From: Comamonas fluminis
Lineage (GTDB): Bacteria > Pseudomonadota > Gammaproteobacteria > Burkholderiales > Burkholderiaceae_C
Direction: 5' to 3'
Assembly (NCBI RefSeq): GCF_019186805.1
Contig: NZ_CP066783.1
Span: 797,501-861,500, forward strand
Length of the DNA: 64,000 nt
Part shown: piece by piece, positions 36,299-45,081 of the stretch
Position numbering within the stretch: position 1 is the stretch's first letter
Layout: each line of letters opens with the position of its first letter
Position numbers and translations under genes: made by a program
The notes under the pieces: generated by a model
The model's input: the letters and a program-made list of their open reading frames with translations, nothing else
What the model was told of the DNA's origin: nothing
Databases searched by the model: none

Positions 36299-39200
36299 GT
36301 GCGAATTCACTATCTGAGCGCCCAGGGCGTTCTTGAAGTAGAGCAAGGCGCGTTGCGCGAGTTGGAGCGCAGTCTCCCCCGCGACTGGATGGGTTTCGCA
36401 GCGTTTAGGCTGCTCGCCAGAGGATCGAAGCTCCCTTTGGATGTGGATCTCTTGATCCTTACTTACAACCGCATTCTTGTCGTCGAGTTGAAGAACTGGG
36501 CCGGCGACATCGAATACTCGGCAGGACAGTGGATTCACAAGGGAACGCCAAAGAAGTCGCCAGTAGAAGTCAACGACAACAAGGCACGCGTTCTCAAGGG
36601 GTTTATCAAGGACAAGAACTCCGCATTGACGGTGCCCTTCATCGAGAATGTCGTTGTTCTGTGCCACCCGCAATGTCGGCTCGTGCGTTTTCCGGATGAG
36701 GAGAGGCGCTTTGTCATGACGCTGGCCGACTTCTGCCACGCGGCCTCAGACCCTGTCCGCTACAAGGCGAAATTTCCCGATACCCCTGTGGGACAGCCAT
36801 ATCGGTCGAAAGATCCATTGCCCGATCGCCAGAAGTACGAGCGAATCTTCTCCAACCAGAGCGAGGGTATTCTTGAGCGCCGCATGGTTCTGCACGGCTT
36901 CGAGCAGGCGGACACAACCGCAGACTACGACCACCCGAAGAAAATCTGGACTGAATTCCGTGCTGAGCACCGAGAAAATCGTGGTTCCAAAGCACTGCTG
37001 CGCAAGTGGAACTTCCAGGAGTTGGCTGGCGGTGGCACCACGTCCGTGGAGCGACAAACCATCGGGCTGCGCGAACTGCGCTTGAACGAAATGCTGCGCG
37101 TGCAGGCGCCAGAACTGCATGCGGACTTGCTGGAGCCAGTGGCGCCCGCCACTGTCGATGATGTCACCACCAATTTCGTCGAGGCATACCGATTACCCGG
37201 AAGCATCGAGCGGCTTGCGGAGCATCTCTCGCGTCAACCGAACATGGCGCTTGAGGAGCGGCGTGCGCTGGCACTGAGCATCCTGGCCCGATTCGCAAAA
37301 CTACACACGCTGGGCATCGCCCACCGGGACATCACGAAGAAAACCCTGTGGGTCATGGAACCGGCTCGCGTGATCCTTTCGACATTCGCTGCCGCTCGCG
37401 TCCCCGAGACCTTGACTGTCGGCGTACATCGGTTCGAGTTGGAGACTGGCTCCATCGACCTCCCTGAAGACGACGGTGCTGATGAGCGGAAGTCGTCCAG
37501 CGATCCATTCGCCCGCGATGTTTTCCTGCTCGGCGTGCTGGTGTACGAGATGCTGGAACGCAAGGAGTTAGAGCGGGTCAATCGCGTTCCGCTCTACGAC
37601 GCCAAGCTGCCGCTTCAATTACCAGCCCTCGCCCAATGGTACGAGCGTGCAATGGACTGGGAGCCATCGGCGCGGTTCCGGTCGGCCGTCGAGGCGTTGG
37701 ATGCCCTAAATGACTGCTTTGCGGTCGAGAGTGGTCCCACAGTATCCGAGTCCGATTTCGATGCGTACCGCACCGAGGCTAGTCCGTTCACTTTGCCGAT
37801 GAAGGAACAAATCTCGTCGGGCTGCGGCAAGATGGTTTACCTGTCCGAGCGCGACGGAGTCAAGGTCTTGGTGAAGTGCTGGACGAATCTGAAGTACGAC
37901 CCCAAGTACGGAGCCCGCAACTTGCGGCTCCTTGGATTCCTACAACAAGCGAGATCGTTGCGTCAATCTGGTTTCGATGCCGCTCCGGATGTCCTGGATT
38001 TTGGCATGGGGCAGTTCGGCCTGATCTTGGTCACCCGTTGGGTAGAGGGCAGCACCCTGGCGACATGGTTGGGGACAGAGCCCAGCGCACGTCGGCGCGC
38101 GGTCGTAGCCTTGTCCCTCTTTAACGCAGTATGCCGATTGCACGCGTTGGGCTTGAGCCATGGGGACTTGAAGGCCGACAACATTGTCATTGCCATGGCT
38201 AGCGAAAGTGAGGACGAACGCGCCATCCTGCTCGACGTACCGGACCTTAGCGCCGACGGCGACGAGGGGCTGACAGTCGGCAGTGTGCCACCCGTTTTGG
38301 AATCAGCCTCGCCGCAGCATCGCGACCTCTATGCCGTTACGCAAATTGGTCTCGATCTGCTCACGGACGAATTTCCGAACACCCGTAGAGATGCCGAACG
38401 TGCGTTCGAGCTTGGAGACGCATTGCCTCCGGTCGAACTCTTGGCCGAGACGCTGAAGGGTGAACTATCACCCCGGATCGATACGGCACCAACGTATTTG
38501 GTCTTACTTAGACGTCGTGGCCGCGATGTTTCGCCACCTCTGGACTTGGACAGCAATAACGGCGAGTTCTCAATCGGTGTCGTTCGCGATGAGTATGCAG
38601 GCGAGCAACGGTTCATCGTGACAGGTGTAAGGCAGCAGCTATTCATCAAGTTCGATTTGACAAGAAAAATTGCTGTGCATGCGACATTGAAGGAGATTGG
38701 CCATCAGGAGTTCGTGAGCGCGTACAAGCGTCGTAGCTTTGTATTGCGCGCGAAAATTCACGTCGCATGGCACGACACAGCCGATGCCACGGCGTTGGGC
38801 GAAGACTTGTATGAGCTGTACATCGACAGCCTGCCAGAAAGTGGCGTCCAAGACGCCGGGTGGCGCCGACCGACTATCGATCCCTATGCCCAAGGTGCAA
38901 CGCGTACAGATGACTCCAGGAGCATCACTACAGGTGAACTCTGGAGCGCTTTGGCCAGCACCGACGACATGAACGGCGCATCCATTACTGTTCGAGCTGG
39001 TGCGCGGCAAGTTCCAGAAGGAAGCGGCAGCTGGCTCATTCCCTTCGACCTCGATGGCGGTGTTCTTGACTTCTCCGAGGACGAGCGCATCGAACTGCTC
39101 GAACGCGGCCACGACCCGATTGACGGCGGCGATCGCTGGTACACAGTTGGTATCGTCGCGCCAGACATTGGCAAGGATGTCATTCGTGTTCAGCAGACGA

Positions 39201-41161
39201 GTCTTCGCTTTGGTCCCAAGGAAGGTATATCGCTGTTTCTGCGCGGCGCATTGGAGCGATCGGCATCGGAGCGCCGAGTGGCCGCCATGAACCGGGTTCT
39301 GGCGGGTGGCGCACTCATTCCCCGAATCGTTGATTACTTTGATCCCGGCACGGAACTGATGCCATACCGAGCGGAGGTCGCAGACTTGGGAGATTTGTCC
39401 AAGTACGAGTTGAATGACCAGCAGGCCGAGGCGCTGCGCACTGCCATCTCGTTCGGTCCGGTGTCACTGCTCCAGGGGCCACCGGGCACTGGCAAGACGA
39501 AATTCATAGCGTCCTTCGTGAATCTCGTTCTTTCGCGCGGCTTGGCCAGCAACGTTTTGTTGGTCAGCCAGTCGCACGAAGCCGTCAACAACGCGATGGA
39601 GAAGGTGGTTGATCTAAGCATCAAAAGCGGTATGAACGACACGATGGTCCGCATTGGGTTGCCGTCGATGGTTTCACCGCAGCTGAGGCACATTCAAGAG
39701 GATGCGCTTCGACAACGCTACCGCGAGGCCTTCGACGCTGAGTTGAAGCAGCGCGTGCGCACCGTGGGCTACGCGATGGGCCTGCCGCAAGAGTACGTCC
39801 GAGCCGCAGTCGAGATGCACACGAGCCTCGGGACTCTGCTAGAGCGCATTTGCTACATTGAGCGAGCGCAAAACAACAATGAGGATGGTTCGGAGGCATC
39901 TTCGACCCACATACAGCGCCTGCGCGAAGTGTTCGTTGAGATTGCCTCGGCACGATTCGGCATTGAACTCGCATCGACCGATGATCTGGGGGCCGTCCTA
40001 GAAGCCGAGTTGGCCGATTTGGCCACTCTGCATGATTCGCCGAGTCCTGCAAAGTGCTTACGGCTCGGTCAGATTGCAAGGCTATCCACCGAATTCTCCC
40101 AAGTCCTACGTAATCCGCGTTCGAATTTCACTGCTTTCCTGACACGTAGCGCCAGCGTGGTTGCCGGTACGTGCGTCGGGGTTGGCAAGCACGCGCTGGG
40201 CATTGTGGATCTGGCCTATGACTGGGTCATCGTGGACGAGGCTGCACGGGCGTCTCCTATGGAACTCGTCGTCGCGATGCAGGCTGGAAAGCGAGTGCTC
40301 ATGGTTGGAGATCATCTGCAATTGCCACCAACTTATCCCGTTGCGGTGGAAGAGAACGCTGCGCAGATGCTGGGTATTTCGCGCGGGGAGTTCCGCCGGA
40401 TGAACAACTTTCAGAGGGCGTTCTCGTCGAACTATGGTAAGGCAGTTGGCCGCACGCTCTTGCGTCAATACCGCATGGCTTCTGCAATCAATCAAGTCGT
40501 ATCGCACTGCTTCTACAAGAATGCTCTGGAGGTCGGCAGAGACGCGCCCGGCCCCGAGTACGATGAACTGCCTGGCTATCTGGCTAAGCAGGTCGTTTGG
40601 GTGGACACCAGCGATCAGGCGCGCAGCGCCTTCCACCGCAGTGCGGGAACGCATGAAGGCGCACTGGAGAACGAAGCCGAAGCCGTGGCAGTCGTTGACA
40701 TCGTTAGGAGCATTGCCAAGTCAGGCGACTTCCTCCGGCGTGTTCGTGAATTGGATGGAGATACGCACCCACCAATCGGGATCATTGCCATGTATGCCGC
40801 GCAGCGAGACCTTGTTCGACGTAAGCTGGAGCAGGCTGACTGGGCTGCAGACATCCGCGACCTGTACAGCGTGGGCACGGTTGATAGCTATCAAGGCAAG
40901 GAAAATCGAATCATCATCTTGTCCGTGGTACGCAACGACACTTCAAGGACAATCGGCTTCCTCTCTGACCCCGAGCGTATCAACGTCGCAATGTCAAGAG
41001 CGAAGGATCGACTCATCGTGGTCAGTTCATCGGCGATGTGGCAGTCGCATCCAAGGTCACCCATGCACAGCGTGCTAGAGGAAATTAGGAAACTCGCTGC
41101 CAGCGACAACGCGGCTTTCGTACCTTCGCAAGATTTAAAGCGGAGCGTTGCCCATGCGTGA
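36299..41161 (+). CDS. NERD - kinase - kinase - SF1 helicase multidomain protein (putative defence protein)
   Basis: The 1620-residue protein starts at a GTG (36299) with 'aaaggga' upstream; the reading frame stays open further left but there it only shadows the preceding gene. Domains: NERD nuclease-like (about 40-160, 'DLLILTYNRILVVELKNWAG'). First kinase-like domain (about 250-510) with HRD at 342-344, but no clear DFG and no Asn after HRD. Second kinase (about 550-760) with 'VLVKCW' and HGD-L-K-A-D-N at 621-628. UPF1/COG1112-type helicase (about 1035-1600) with Walker A GPPGTGKT 1060-1067, Walker B Asp1313-Glu1314, 'RQYRM' and 'DSYQGKE'. PglW of BREX type 2 has NERD plus kinase and Mokosh type I has kinase plus helicase; this joins all of them. 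Its last eight bases overlap the next gene. Confidence 0.85.
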   Translation: MRIHYLSAQGVLEVEQGALRELERSLPRDWMGFAAFRLLARGSKLPLDVDLLILTYNRILVVELKNWAGDIEYSAGQWIHKGTPKKSPVEVNDNKARVLKGFIKDKNSALTVPFIENVVVLCHPQCRLVRFPDEERRFVMTLADFCHAASDPVRYKAKFPDTPVGQPYRSKDPLPDRQKYERIFSNQSEGILERRMVLHGFEQADTTADYDHPKKIWTEFRAEHRENRGSKALLRKWNFQELAGGGTTSVERQTIGLRELRLNEMLRVQAPELHADLLEPVAPATVDDVTTNFVEAYRLPGSIERLAEHLSRQPNMALEERRALALSILARFAKLHTLGIAHRDITKKTLWVMEPARVILSTFAAARVPETLTVGVHRFELETGSIDLPEDDGADERKSSSDPFARDVFLLGVLVYEMLERKELERVNRVPLYDAKLPLQLPALAQWYERAMDWEPSARFRSAVEALDALNDCFAVESGPTVSESDFDAYRTEASPFTLPMKEQISSGCGKMVYLSERDGVKVLVKCWTNLKYDPKYGARNLRLLGFLQQARSLRQSGFDAAPDVLDFGMGQFGLILVTRWVEGSTLATWLGTEPSARRRAVVALSLFNAVCRLHALGLSHGDLKADNIVIAMASESEDERAILLDVPDLSADGDEGLTVGSVPPVLESASPQHRDLYAVTQIGLDLLTDEFPNTRRDAERAFELGDALPPVELLAETLKGELSPRIDTAPTYLVLLRRRGRDVSPPLDLDSNNGEFSIGVVRDEYAGEQRFIVTGVRQQLFIKFDLTRKIAVHATLKEIGHQEFVSAYKRRSFVLRAKIHVAWHDTADATALGEDLYELYIDSLPESGVQDAGWRRPTIDPYAQGATRTDDSRSITTGELWSALASTDDMNGASITVRAGARQVPEGSGSWLIPFDLDGGVLDFSEDERIELLERGHDPIDGGDRWYTVGIVAPDIGKDVIRVQQTSLRFGPKEGISLFLRGALERSASERRVAAMNRVLAGGALIPRIVDYFDPGTELMPYRAEVADLGDLSKYELNDQQAEALRTAISFGPVSLLQGPPGTGKTKFIASFVNLVLSRGLASNVLLVSQSHEAVNNAMEKVVDLSIKSGMNDTMVRIGLPSMVSPQLRHIQEDALRQRYREAFDAELKQRVRTVGYAMGLPQEYVRAAVEMHTSLGTLLERICYIERAQNNNEDGSEASSTHIQRLREVFVEIASARFGIELASTDDLGAVLEAELADLATLHDSPSPAKCLRLGQIARLSTEFSQVLRNPRSNFTAFLTRSASVVAGTCVGVGKHALGIVDLAYDWVIVDEAARASPMELVVAMQAGKRVLMVGDHLQLPPTYPVAVEENAAQMLGISRGEFRRMNNFQRAFSSNYGKAVGRTLLRQYRMASAINQVVSHCFYKNALEVGRDAPGPEYDELPGYLAKQVVWVDTSDQARSAFHRSAGTHEGALENEAEAVAVVDIVRSIAKSGDFLRRVRELDGDTHPPIGIIAMYAAQRDLVRRKLEQADWAADIRDLYSVGTVDSYQGKENRIIILSVVRNDTSRTIGFLSDPERINVAMSRAKDRLIVVSSSAMWQSHPRSPMHSVLEEIRKLAASDNAAFVPSQDLKRSVAHA

Positions 41162-42713
41162 GCGCTTCAACACCGTTGCGGTCGCCATTCCGGCGCAGCA
41201 GTTTCACGTGCGTTGCCATGTCTCGATCGAACGACAGGTTCCCATAATGACGGACTTCGCCGTTCGGCTACTGCATCTCACTGGGCCGCTTGAAATCAAT
41301 GCCATGCAGGAGTACTTCGGTCTCAGTAGCAACCAGACCATCGACCTCATCGACCTGCTGCGCAGCGAGGGCCTCGTCGAAGAGTCTGGCGGTCGGTACT
41401 CCCTCACATCCTATGCTGAGGGCCGCTTTGTTGGTTCTAGCGATGACCTGCCGAGGTTCACCAGGATCGTTGAACGCCAGAGCAGGCCGGTCTTCGAGCT
41501 TCTCTCGTACACGCCCATCCCGAAGGCGCTATCTGGAACGTATTGGGACAACGCACTCGAACTCGAATGGGCATCGAACGACGAGGCGCATGGTCAAACC
41601 GTCGAGCGCGCGGAGGCAGCCTTCCATCAGCACTTTCTCGACATCGAGCGTTTTCAGCAAGACGAAGAATGGCGGCGGGCGTTCTCCTGCTACAAGGTGG
41701 ATAACGTCACGTCCGGGCGGCCTTTCAATGTCCCGCTCCCGGTTCACTTCGAGGTGGATCTCGATGGGAACGTTGAGTTCGATGTTGACACGCAACTTGA
41801 TCTCCTTCCTGACGAACTGCGTTCGCGGGTTCGGCGACTCACGGCAGATCGTATCGGTAGCCTCAAGGCGCACAGCGACTACTTCAAGGGGTTCGTGGAC
41901 TTCTTCGAGGACGCGCTCCTGTTGCGATACCTGCCTGTTAGCAGAGCCGACGGGAAGTCGGCGAGCTCTGTCATTCAATCCGGGCACAAGCTGGTCTTGC
42001 GCAAGCCTCTGGACTTCGACTTCCAGCGCTATGTACGAGAGGTCCATGGTGGAGCGGACGGTGAGGTCTATGACGATAAGCAGAGTCGCGCTCTGCTCGG
42101 CGCCCTCTATATGCCGAAGAACCAGGATCGTTTGGTCGAGGCTCTCTCCGCCGCAGCCGACCACTTCAAGAGGGCAGCCACTGCCGACACGAGCTACCCG
42201 CTTGAAATGCTCTGGGTGATTCCCGAAACGGACTTGTGGGGGCGTACTGAGCTTGTGCGCCGATTCATCGAGAGGCTGAGCGCTACCATTGCCAAGGTAT
42301 GGGGCGAGCCAGTTGAGGTTGTGGGAATTGCCCCTGCGCCTCAAGACGAACCGGTCGAACGCATACGCAAAAGAGGCAATCTTCTCTTGGATGCTGGCTT
42401 TAGTAAAGTTTACCTCGGACCGTCGATTGCGAGGTTCGAGCGATTCGAGACGATGGTTTTGCCTGGTGTGTACGGCGCGGCGATGTACCAATGGAAGGTG
42501 CCTTCGATGGATGTGCTGAGCGTACCAATAGGATTTGGTACGCACTCTCCGAAGGCACTTCATCGCCTTTCGAAACTTGCGCGCAACGCTGGAGCGAACG
42601 CGCTTCATCGCGTCTGGCGTGGCTCAGGCAAGGACGGCGAAGACAGGAAACTGAAATACACGGCGGCATTAGCTTCGGATTTTTTATACCTTGACGACTT
42701 TGTGGTGGATTAA
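41154..42713 (+). CDS. Winged-helix protein coupled to the NERD-kinase-helicase gene, unknown function
   Basis: The 519-residue protein starts eight bases inside the helicase gene, after 'cggagcg'. Residues ~30-90 look like a winged helix ('VRLLHLTGPLEINAMQEYFG', 'IDLIDLLRSEGLVEESGGRYSLT'). The rest (residues 100-519) is mixed alpha/beta and I do not recognise it. I looked for a phospholipase D HKD motif, as in the partner of Mokosh type I, and did not find it. The segment near residues 385-440 ('LLDAGFSKVYLGPSIARFER', then 'VLPGVYGAAMYQW') could be an enzyme core. The overlap argues that both proteins act together. Confidence 0.7.
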   Translation: MRERFNTVAVAIPAQQFHVRCHVSIERQVPIMTDFAVRLLHLTGPLEINAMQEYFGLSSNQTIDLIDLLRSEGLVEESGGRYSLTSYAEGRFVGSSDDLPRFTRIVERQSRPVFELLSYTPIPKALSGTYWDNALELEWASNDEAHGQTVERAEAAFHQHFLDIERFQQDEEWRRAFSCYKVDNVTSGRPFNVPLPVHFEVDLDGNVEFDVDTQLDLLPDELRSRVRRLTADRIGSLKAHSDYFKGFVDFFEDALLLRYLPVSRADGKSASSVIQSGHKLVLRKPLDFDFQRYVREVHGGADGEVYDDKQSRALLGALYMPKNQDRLVEALSAAADHFKRAATADTSYPLEMLWVIPETDLWGRTELVRRFIERLSATIAKVWGEPVEVVGIAPAPQDEPVERIRKRGNLLLDAGFSKVYLGPSIARFERFETMVLPGVYGAAMYQWKVPSMDVLSVPIGFGTHSPKALHRLSKLARNAGANALHRVWRGSGKDGEDRKLKYTAALASDFLYLDDFVVD

Positions 42714-42770
42714 GTGATGGTTTCTGCGTTTTGATGCAGCGATTGACAGCCATCCCCGTTTCCCAGGCGA

Positions 42771-43310
42771 TCAACGCGCCGCGCGCTGACAAGTCACCGC
42801 TGACCGGTACTTGATGCTGTCGTTACCCACAAACACTTCGGATGCCGCACCAACCAGTAAAGTGTTTTTCTTGCTGGGCTGCTTGAAGTAGGACGGCTCG
42901 TCGGTGTCCGCCTGTTCGTCGATCTGGCTGACGCCCAGCCGTTTCGCCATCTGCTTGCCCGTCTGGCGTTTCAGATAGACGGTCGCTTTTTTCTCGCCTT
43001 CTGCGGCAGTCACCAGCGCGGCCACCACTTCGTCCCCAAACAGCGATGGTCGAGGGCTTTTTCGTGGGGGTACAAAAAAGCCATCGGCCCCTTTGACCAG
43101 CCCGATAGCGCGAAGCCCGGATTCCACTTCATCGGTCTTCAATACCGTTCCGGCTTTGCATTGCAGCAAGGCTTCGAGCTGCTGCACAGTGGCGGGTGCG
43201 ATAGCGGCGTCGAGCAGCGGCACTGGCATTTGTGCCCACGCCAGGCCAATGCCAAGCACAGCCAGGCCGCCAGCAATCCAGCGACGCAGAGCGCGCAGGT
43301 TCTGAATCAT
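42771..43310 (-). CDS. Exported protein of unknown function, third gene of an unknown operon
   Basis: About 179 residues starting at the ATG that overlaps the previous stop (ATGA). An N-terminal signal peptide is clear: 'RALRRWIAGGLAVLGIGLAWA' followed by a small-residue cleavage site near 'AWAQ'. The mature part has two Cys residues, a Lys-rich middle ('EGEKKATVYLKRQTGKQMAKR') and no domain that I recognise. It is translationally coupled to two cytoplasmic-looking proteins. Confidence 0.6.
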   Translation of the reverse strand: MIQNLRALRRWIAGGLAVLGIGLAWAQMPVPLLDAAIAPATVQQLEALLQCKAGTVLKTDEVESGLRAIGLVKGADGFFVPPRKSPRPSLFGDEVVAALVTAAEGEKKATVYLKRQTGKQMAKRLGVSQIDEQADTDEPSYFKQPSKKNTLLVGAASEVFVGNDSIKYRSAVTCQRAAR

Positions 43311-43597
43311 GACGAGTTCCTTTCTGAACGACGTTGCAACCTCCACTGCTGGCGTTCCAGCAGGGCTTGAAAATGGGTTTCACCGGGCGCATTCCACTGC
43401 GGCCACTCCGGCGGCAGATCGCGCTCGGGGCGCGGCGTCACACGCAAGGCCAGCAATTCCAGCCGCCCCGGAAAATGCCTCAACAGATCAGCGGCCAGGG
43501 ACTTCTCCTGCCCCACGATGACATTGACGCACAGCAGCAGGTCTTGTGCGGCCTTGCGCAGCTCGGCCGCCAGCTCGGCGGCTTCGGTGGTGTTCAT
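43307..43597 (-). CDS. Small protein of unknown function, second gene of an unknown operon
   Basis: The 96-residue protein has a helical N-terminal half ('AAELAAELRKAAQDLLLCVNVIVG') and a Pro/Trp-rich, basic C-terminal half. It overlaps both neighbours by four bases, so translation is coupled throughout. I do not recognise a family. Confidence 0.6.
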   Translation of the reverse strand: MNTTEAAELAAELRKAAQDLLLCVNVIVGQEKSLAADLLRHFPGRLELLALRVTPRPERDLPPEWPQWNAPGETHFQALLERQQWRLQRRSERNSS

Positions 43598-44583
43598 GGA
43601 TTGCCCCCCTCGGTATCAGGTAACTGCATCCGCAGCCCGGCATATACGACAGCCCGTTCCTCGGGGGCGAAGGCGATGAGTTCTCCGCCATCCCACAGCG
43701 GGAAGGTGCAGACCGTTTTCCCCATGCGCAGGAATTCCTGCCGCACGTACTGCGCCAGGGCTTGCAGGTCATGCAGCGCAATGTTTTCTGGTGGCTCAGC
43801 CGCAGAGATCACCAGATCGGTGGGCGCCACATGCACCAGCTCCAGGCCCACGCGCTGAAATGCCAGAGCCAGCAGCGAGCGTGACGGCTCCTGGTCAAGG
43901 TAGTTCGGCAGGGCAGCAAGCGTTTCTTCATAGTGCAGCGGCTTGCGCTTGGCCATGATGAACTCGCGCAACCGTGCAAACACATCGTCGAGTGCCTGCA
44001 GGCCTTTGGTGCTGATCTTTGTGCCGATGTCCCTGTCCTGGTTCAGCTCGCCGTAGGCGTCGCTGGTCAGCCAGGCATGGCGCGCCACCGTGTCCACCAC
44101 GCAATGCAGGATGTTCTGAGCCAGGCCGTCGGTGCGCTCGACCAGGCCGAACTCGATGGCATCCAGCCCGTTGAGGGTGACCGTGGCCCACAGGCCATTG
44201 TGCTCGTCTCCATGCAGGCACTGCGTGGCCATGCCCTGTAGCGGAATGATGAAACCCAACTCCTCCAGCTTGCCCAGCAGCAGCTCGACTGTGGCATTGA
44301 TGGAGGTCGTTGGCGGGGTGGGCGCAGCGGTGTCCGGGGGCGGTTCGGGCTGTGCTAGTGGCAACCGCCCGCCAAACCGCGCTTCGTACCAGTCACCCAG
44401 GATGTCCGTGGCGAGCTCAGACTCGCGCAGGCCTCGGGCCTTGGCTTCGTGGCGGATCGCATCCGCCAGGCGCACGTCCAGCATCCAGTTGGTTTGCGCC
44501 ATGGCGCCCTGGGCCTTCTTGCGCTCGCGGTAGCGGCGTTGGTATTCGGCGGAGGTCTGCCTGCCGGTTCGTGGACGTGACAT
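43594..44583 (-). CDS. Probable DNA-binding protein, first gene of an unknown three-gene operon
   Basis: The 329-residue protein begins with a basic, Tyr/Arg-rich segment ('YQRRYRERKKA'). A region of about 40 residues follows ('NWMLDVRLADAIRHEAKARG') resembling a ribbon-helix-helix or similar short DNA-binding fold. After a Pro-rich linker (about 80-95) there is a 230-residue domain that I do not recognise. Palindromes directly upstream of its start (44586-44614) would suit self-regulation. It is followed by two coupled small genes. Confidence 0.55.
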   Translation of the reverse strand: MSRPRTGRQTSAEYQRRYRERKKAQGAMAQTNWMLDVRLADAIRHEAKARGLRESELATDILGDWYEARFGGRLPLAQPEPPPDTAAPTPPTTSINATVELLLGKLEELGFIIPLQGMATQCLHGDEHNGLWATVTLNGLDAIEFGLVERTDGLAQNILHCVVDTVARHAWLTSDAYGELNQDRDIGTKISTKGLQALDDVFARLREFIMAKRKPLHYEETLAALPNYLDQEPSRSLLALAFQRVGLELVHVAPTDLVISAAEPPENIALHDLQALAQYVRQEFLRMGKTVCTFPLWDGGELIAFAPEERAVVYAGLRMQLPDTEGGNP

Positions 44584-44585
44584 GC

Positions 44586-44614
44586 TTGTTTAATTAACAA
44601 CACTAGTTAAACTA
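44586..44614 (-). promoter_or_regulatory. Paired palindromes upstream of the unknown operon
   Basis: TTGTT-taatt-AACAA (44586-44600) and TAGTT-a-AACTA (44604-44614) are two adjacent inverted repeats sharing GTT/AAC half-sites. They lie in the 93-base divergent gap between the unknown operon and the 134-residue gene, so could control both. Confidence 0.6.
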
Positions 44615-44676
44615 ACTATCCATGAAATTGCCGTTCCACGCAAGCCCATGCTTGTGACAACAATCCTTTTCGGGAG

Positions 44677-45081
44677 ATGAACATGACAGCCAACGATGCC
44701 CAGCCCATGAGCCAGAAGCAGGCGGACGCTCTACGTCGGGAATGGGCGTTGCTGCTCAAGATGGGCTACGCCAGCCAATGGACACCAGCGCAAAAGATGG
44801 CCCGACAGGTTGAAATCGCCACCCTGCTGCTGCAAGCGGGTCAGGCCTTGCCACGGGGATTGACTCGGCAGGAATTGCTCGCCAGCGTGCCCATCCGCAA
44901 CGCGGAAGGCGGGCGCTTCTACGTCGATCTGGCAGACATCCCGCAGCCATGGCGGGAGGAATTCTGGGTGGCGCTTCATGGCTCCGGGCGTCCCATCGTC
45001 GAGGGGGTGGAACGTGCTGCCTACGCTTGGGACTGGGAGGGTTGGGTGGAGCGCAAATTGCGGACGGGGAGGGCGCCATGA
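44677..45081 (+). CDS. Unknown 134-residue protein coupled to a metallophosphoesterase
   Basis: The protein has a helical N-terminal part ('LRREWALLLKMGYASQWTPAQK') and a C-terminal part rich in Trp and Phe ('IPQPWREEFWVALHGSGRP', 'AAYAWDWEGWVERKL'). I do not recognise a family. Its stop overlaps the metallophosphoesterase start (ATGA), so the two probably act in one process. It starts after 'cgggagat'. Confidence 0.6.
   Translation: MNMTANDAQPMSQKQADALRREWALLLKMGYASQWTPAQKMARQVEIATLLLQAGQALPRGLTRQELLASVPIRNAEGGRFYVDLADIPQPWREEFWVALHGSGRPIVEGVERAAYAWDWEGWVERKLRTGRAP

Noticed and set aside
41154..42713. Assignment as the phospholipase D nuclease MkoB of Mokosh
   Set aside because: No HxK-x4-D motif could be found in the translation, so the known partner is not supported by sequence.
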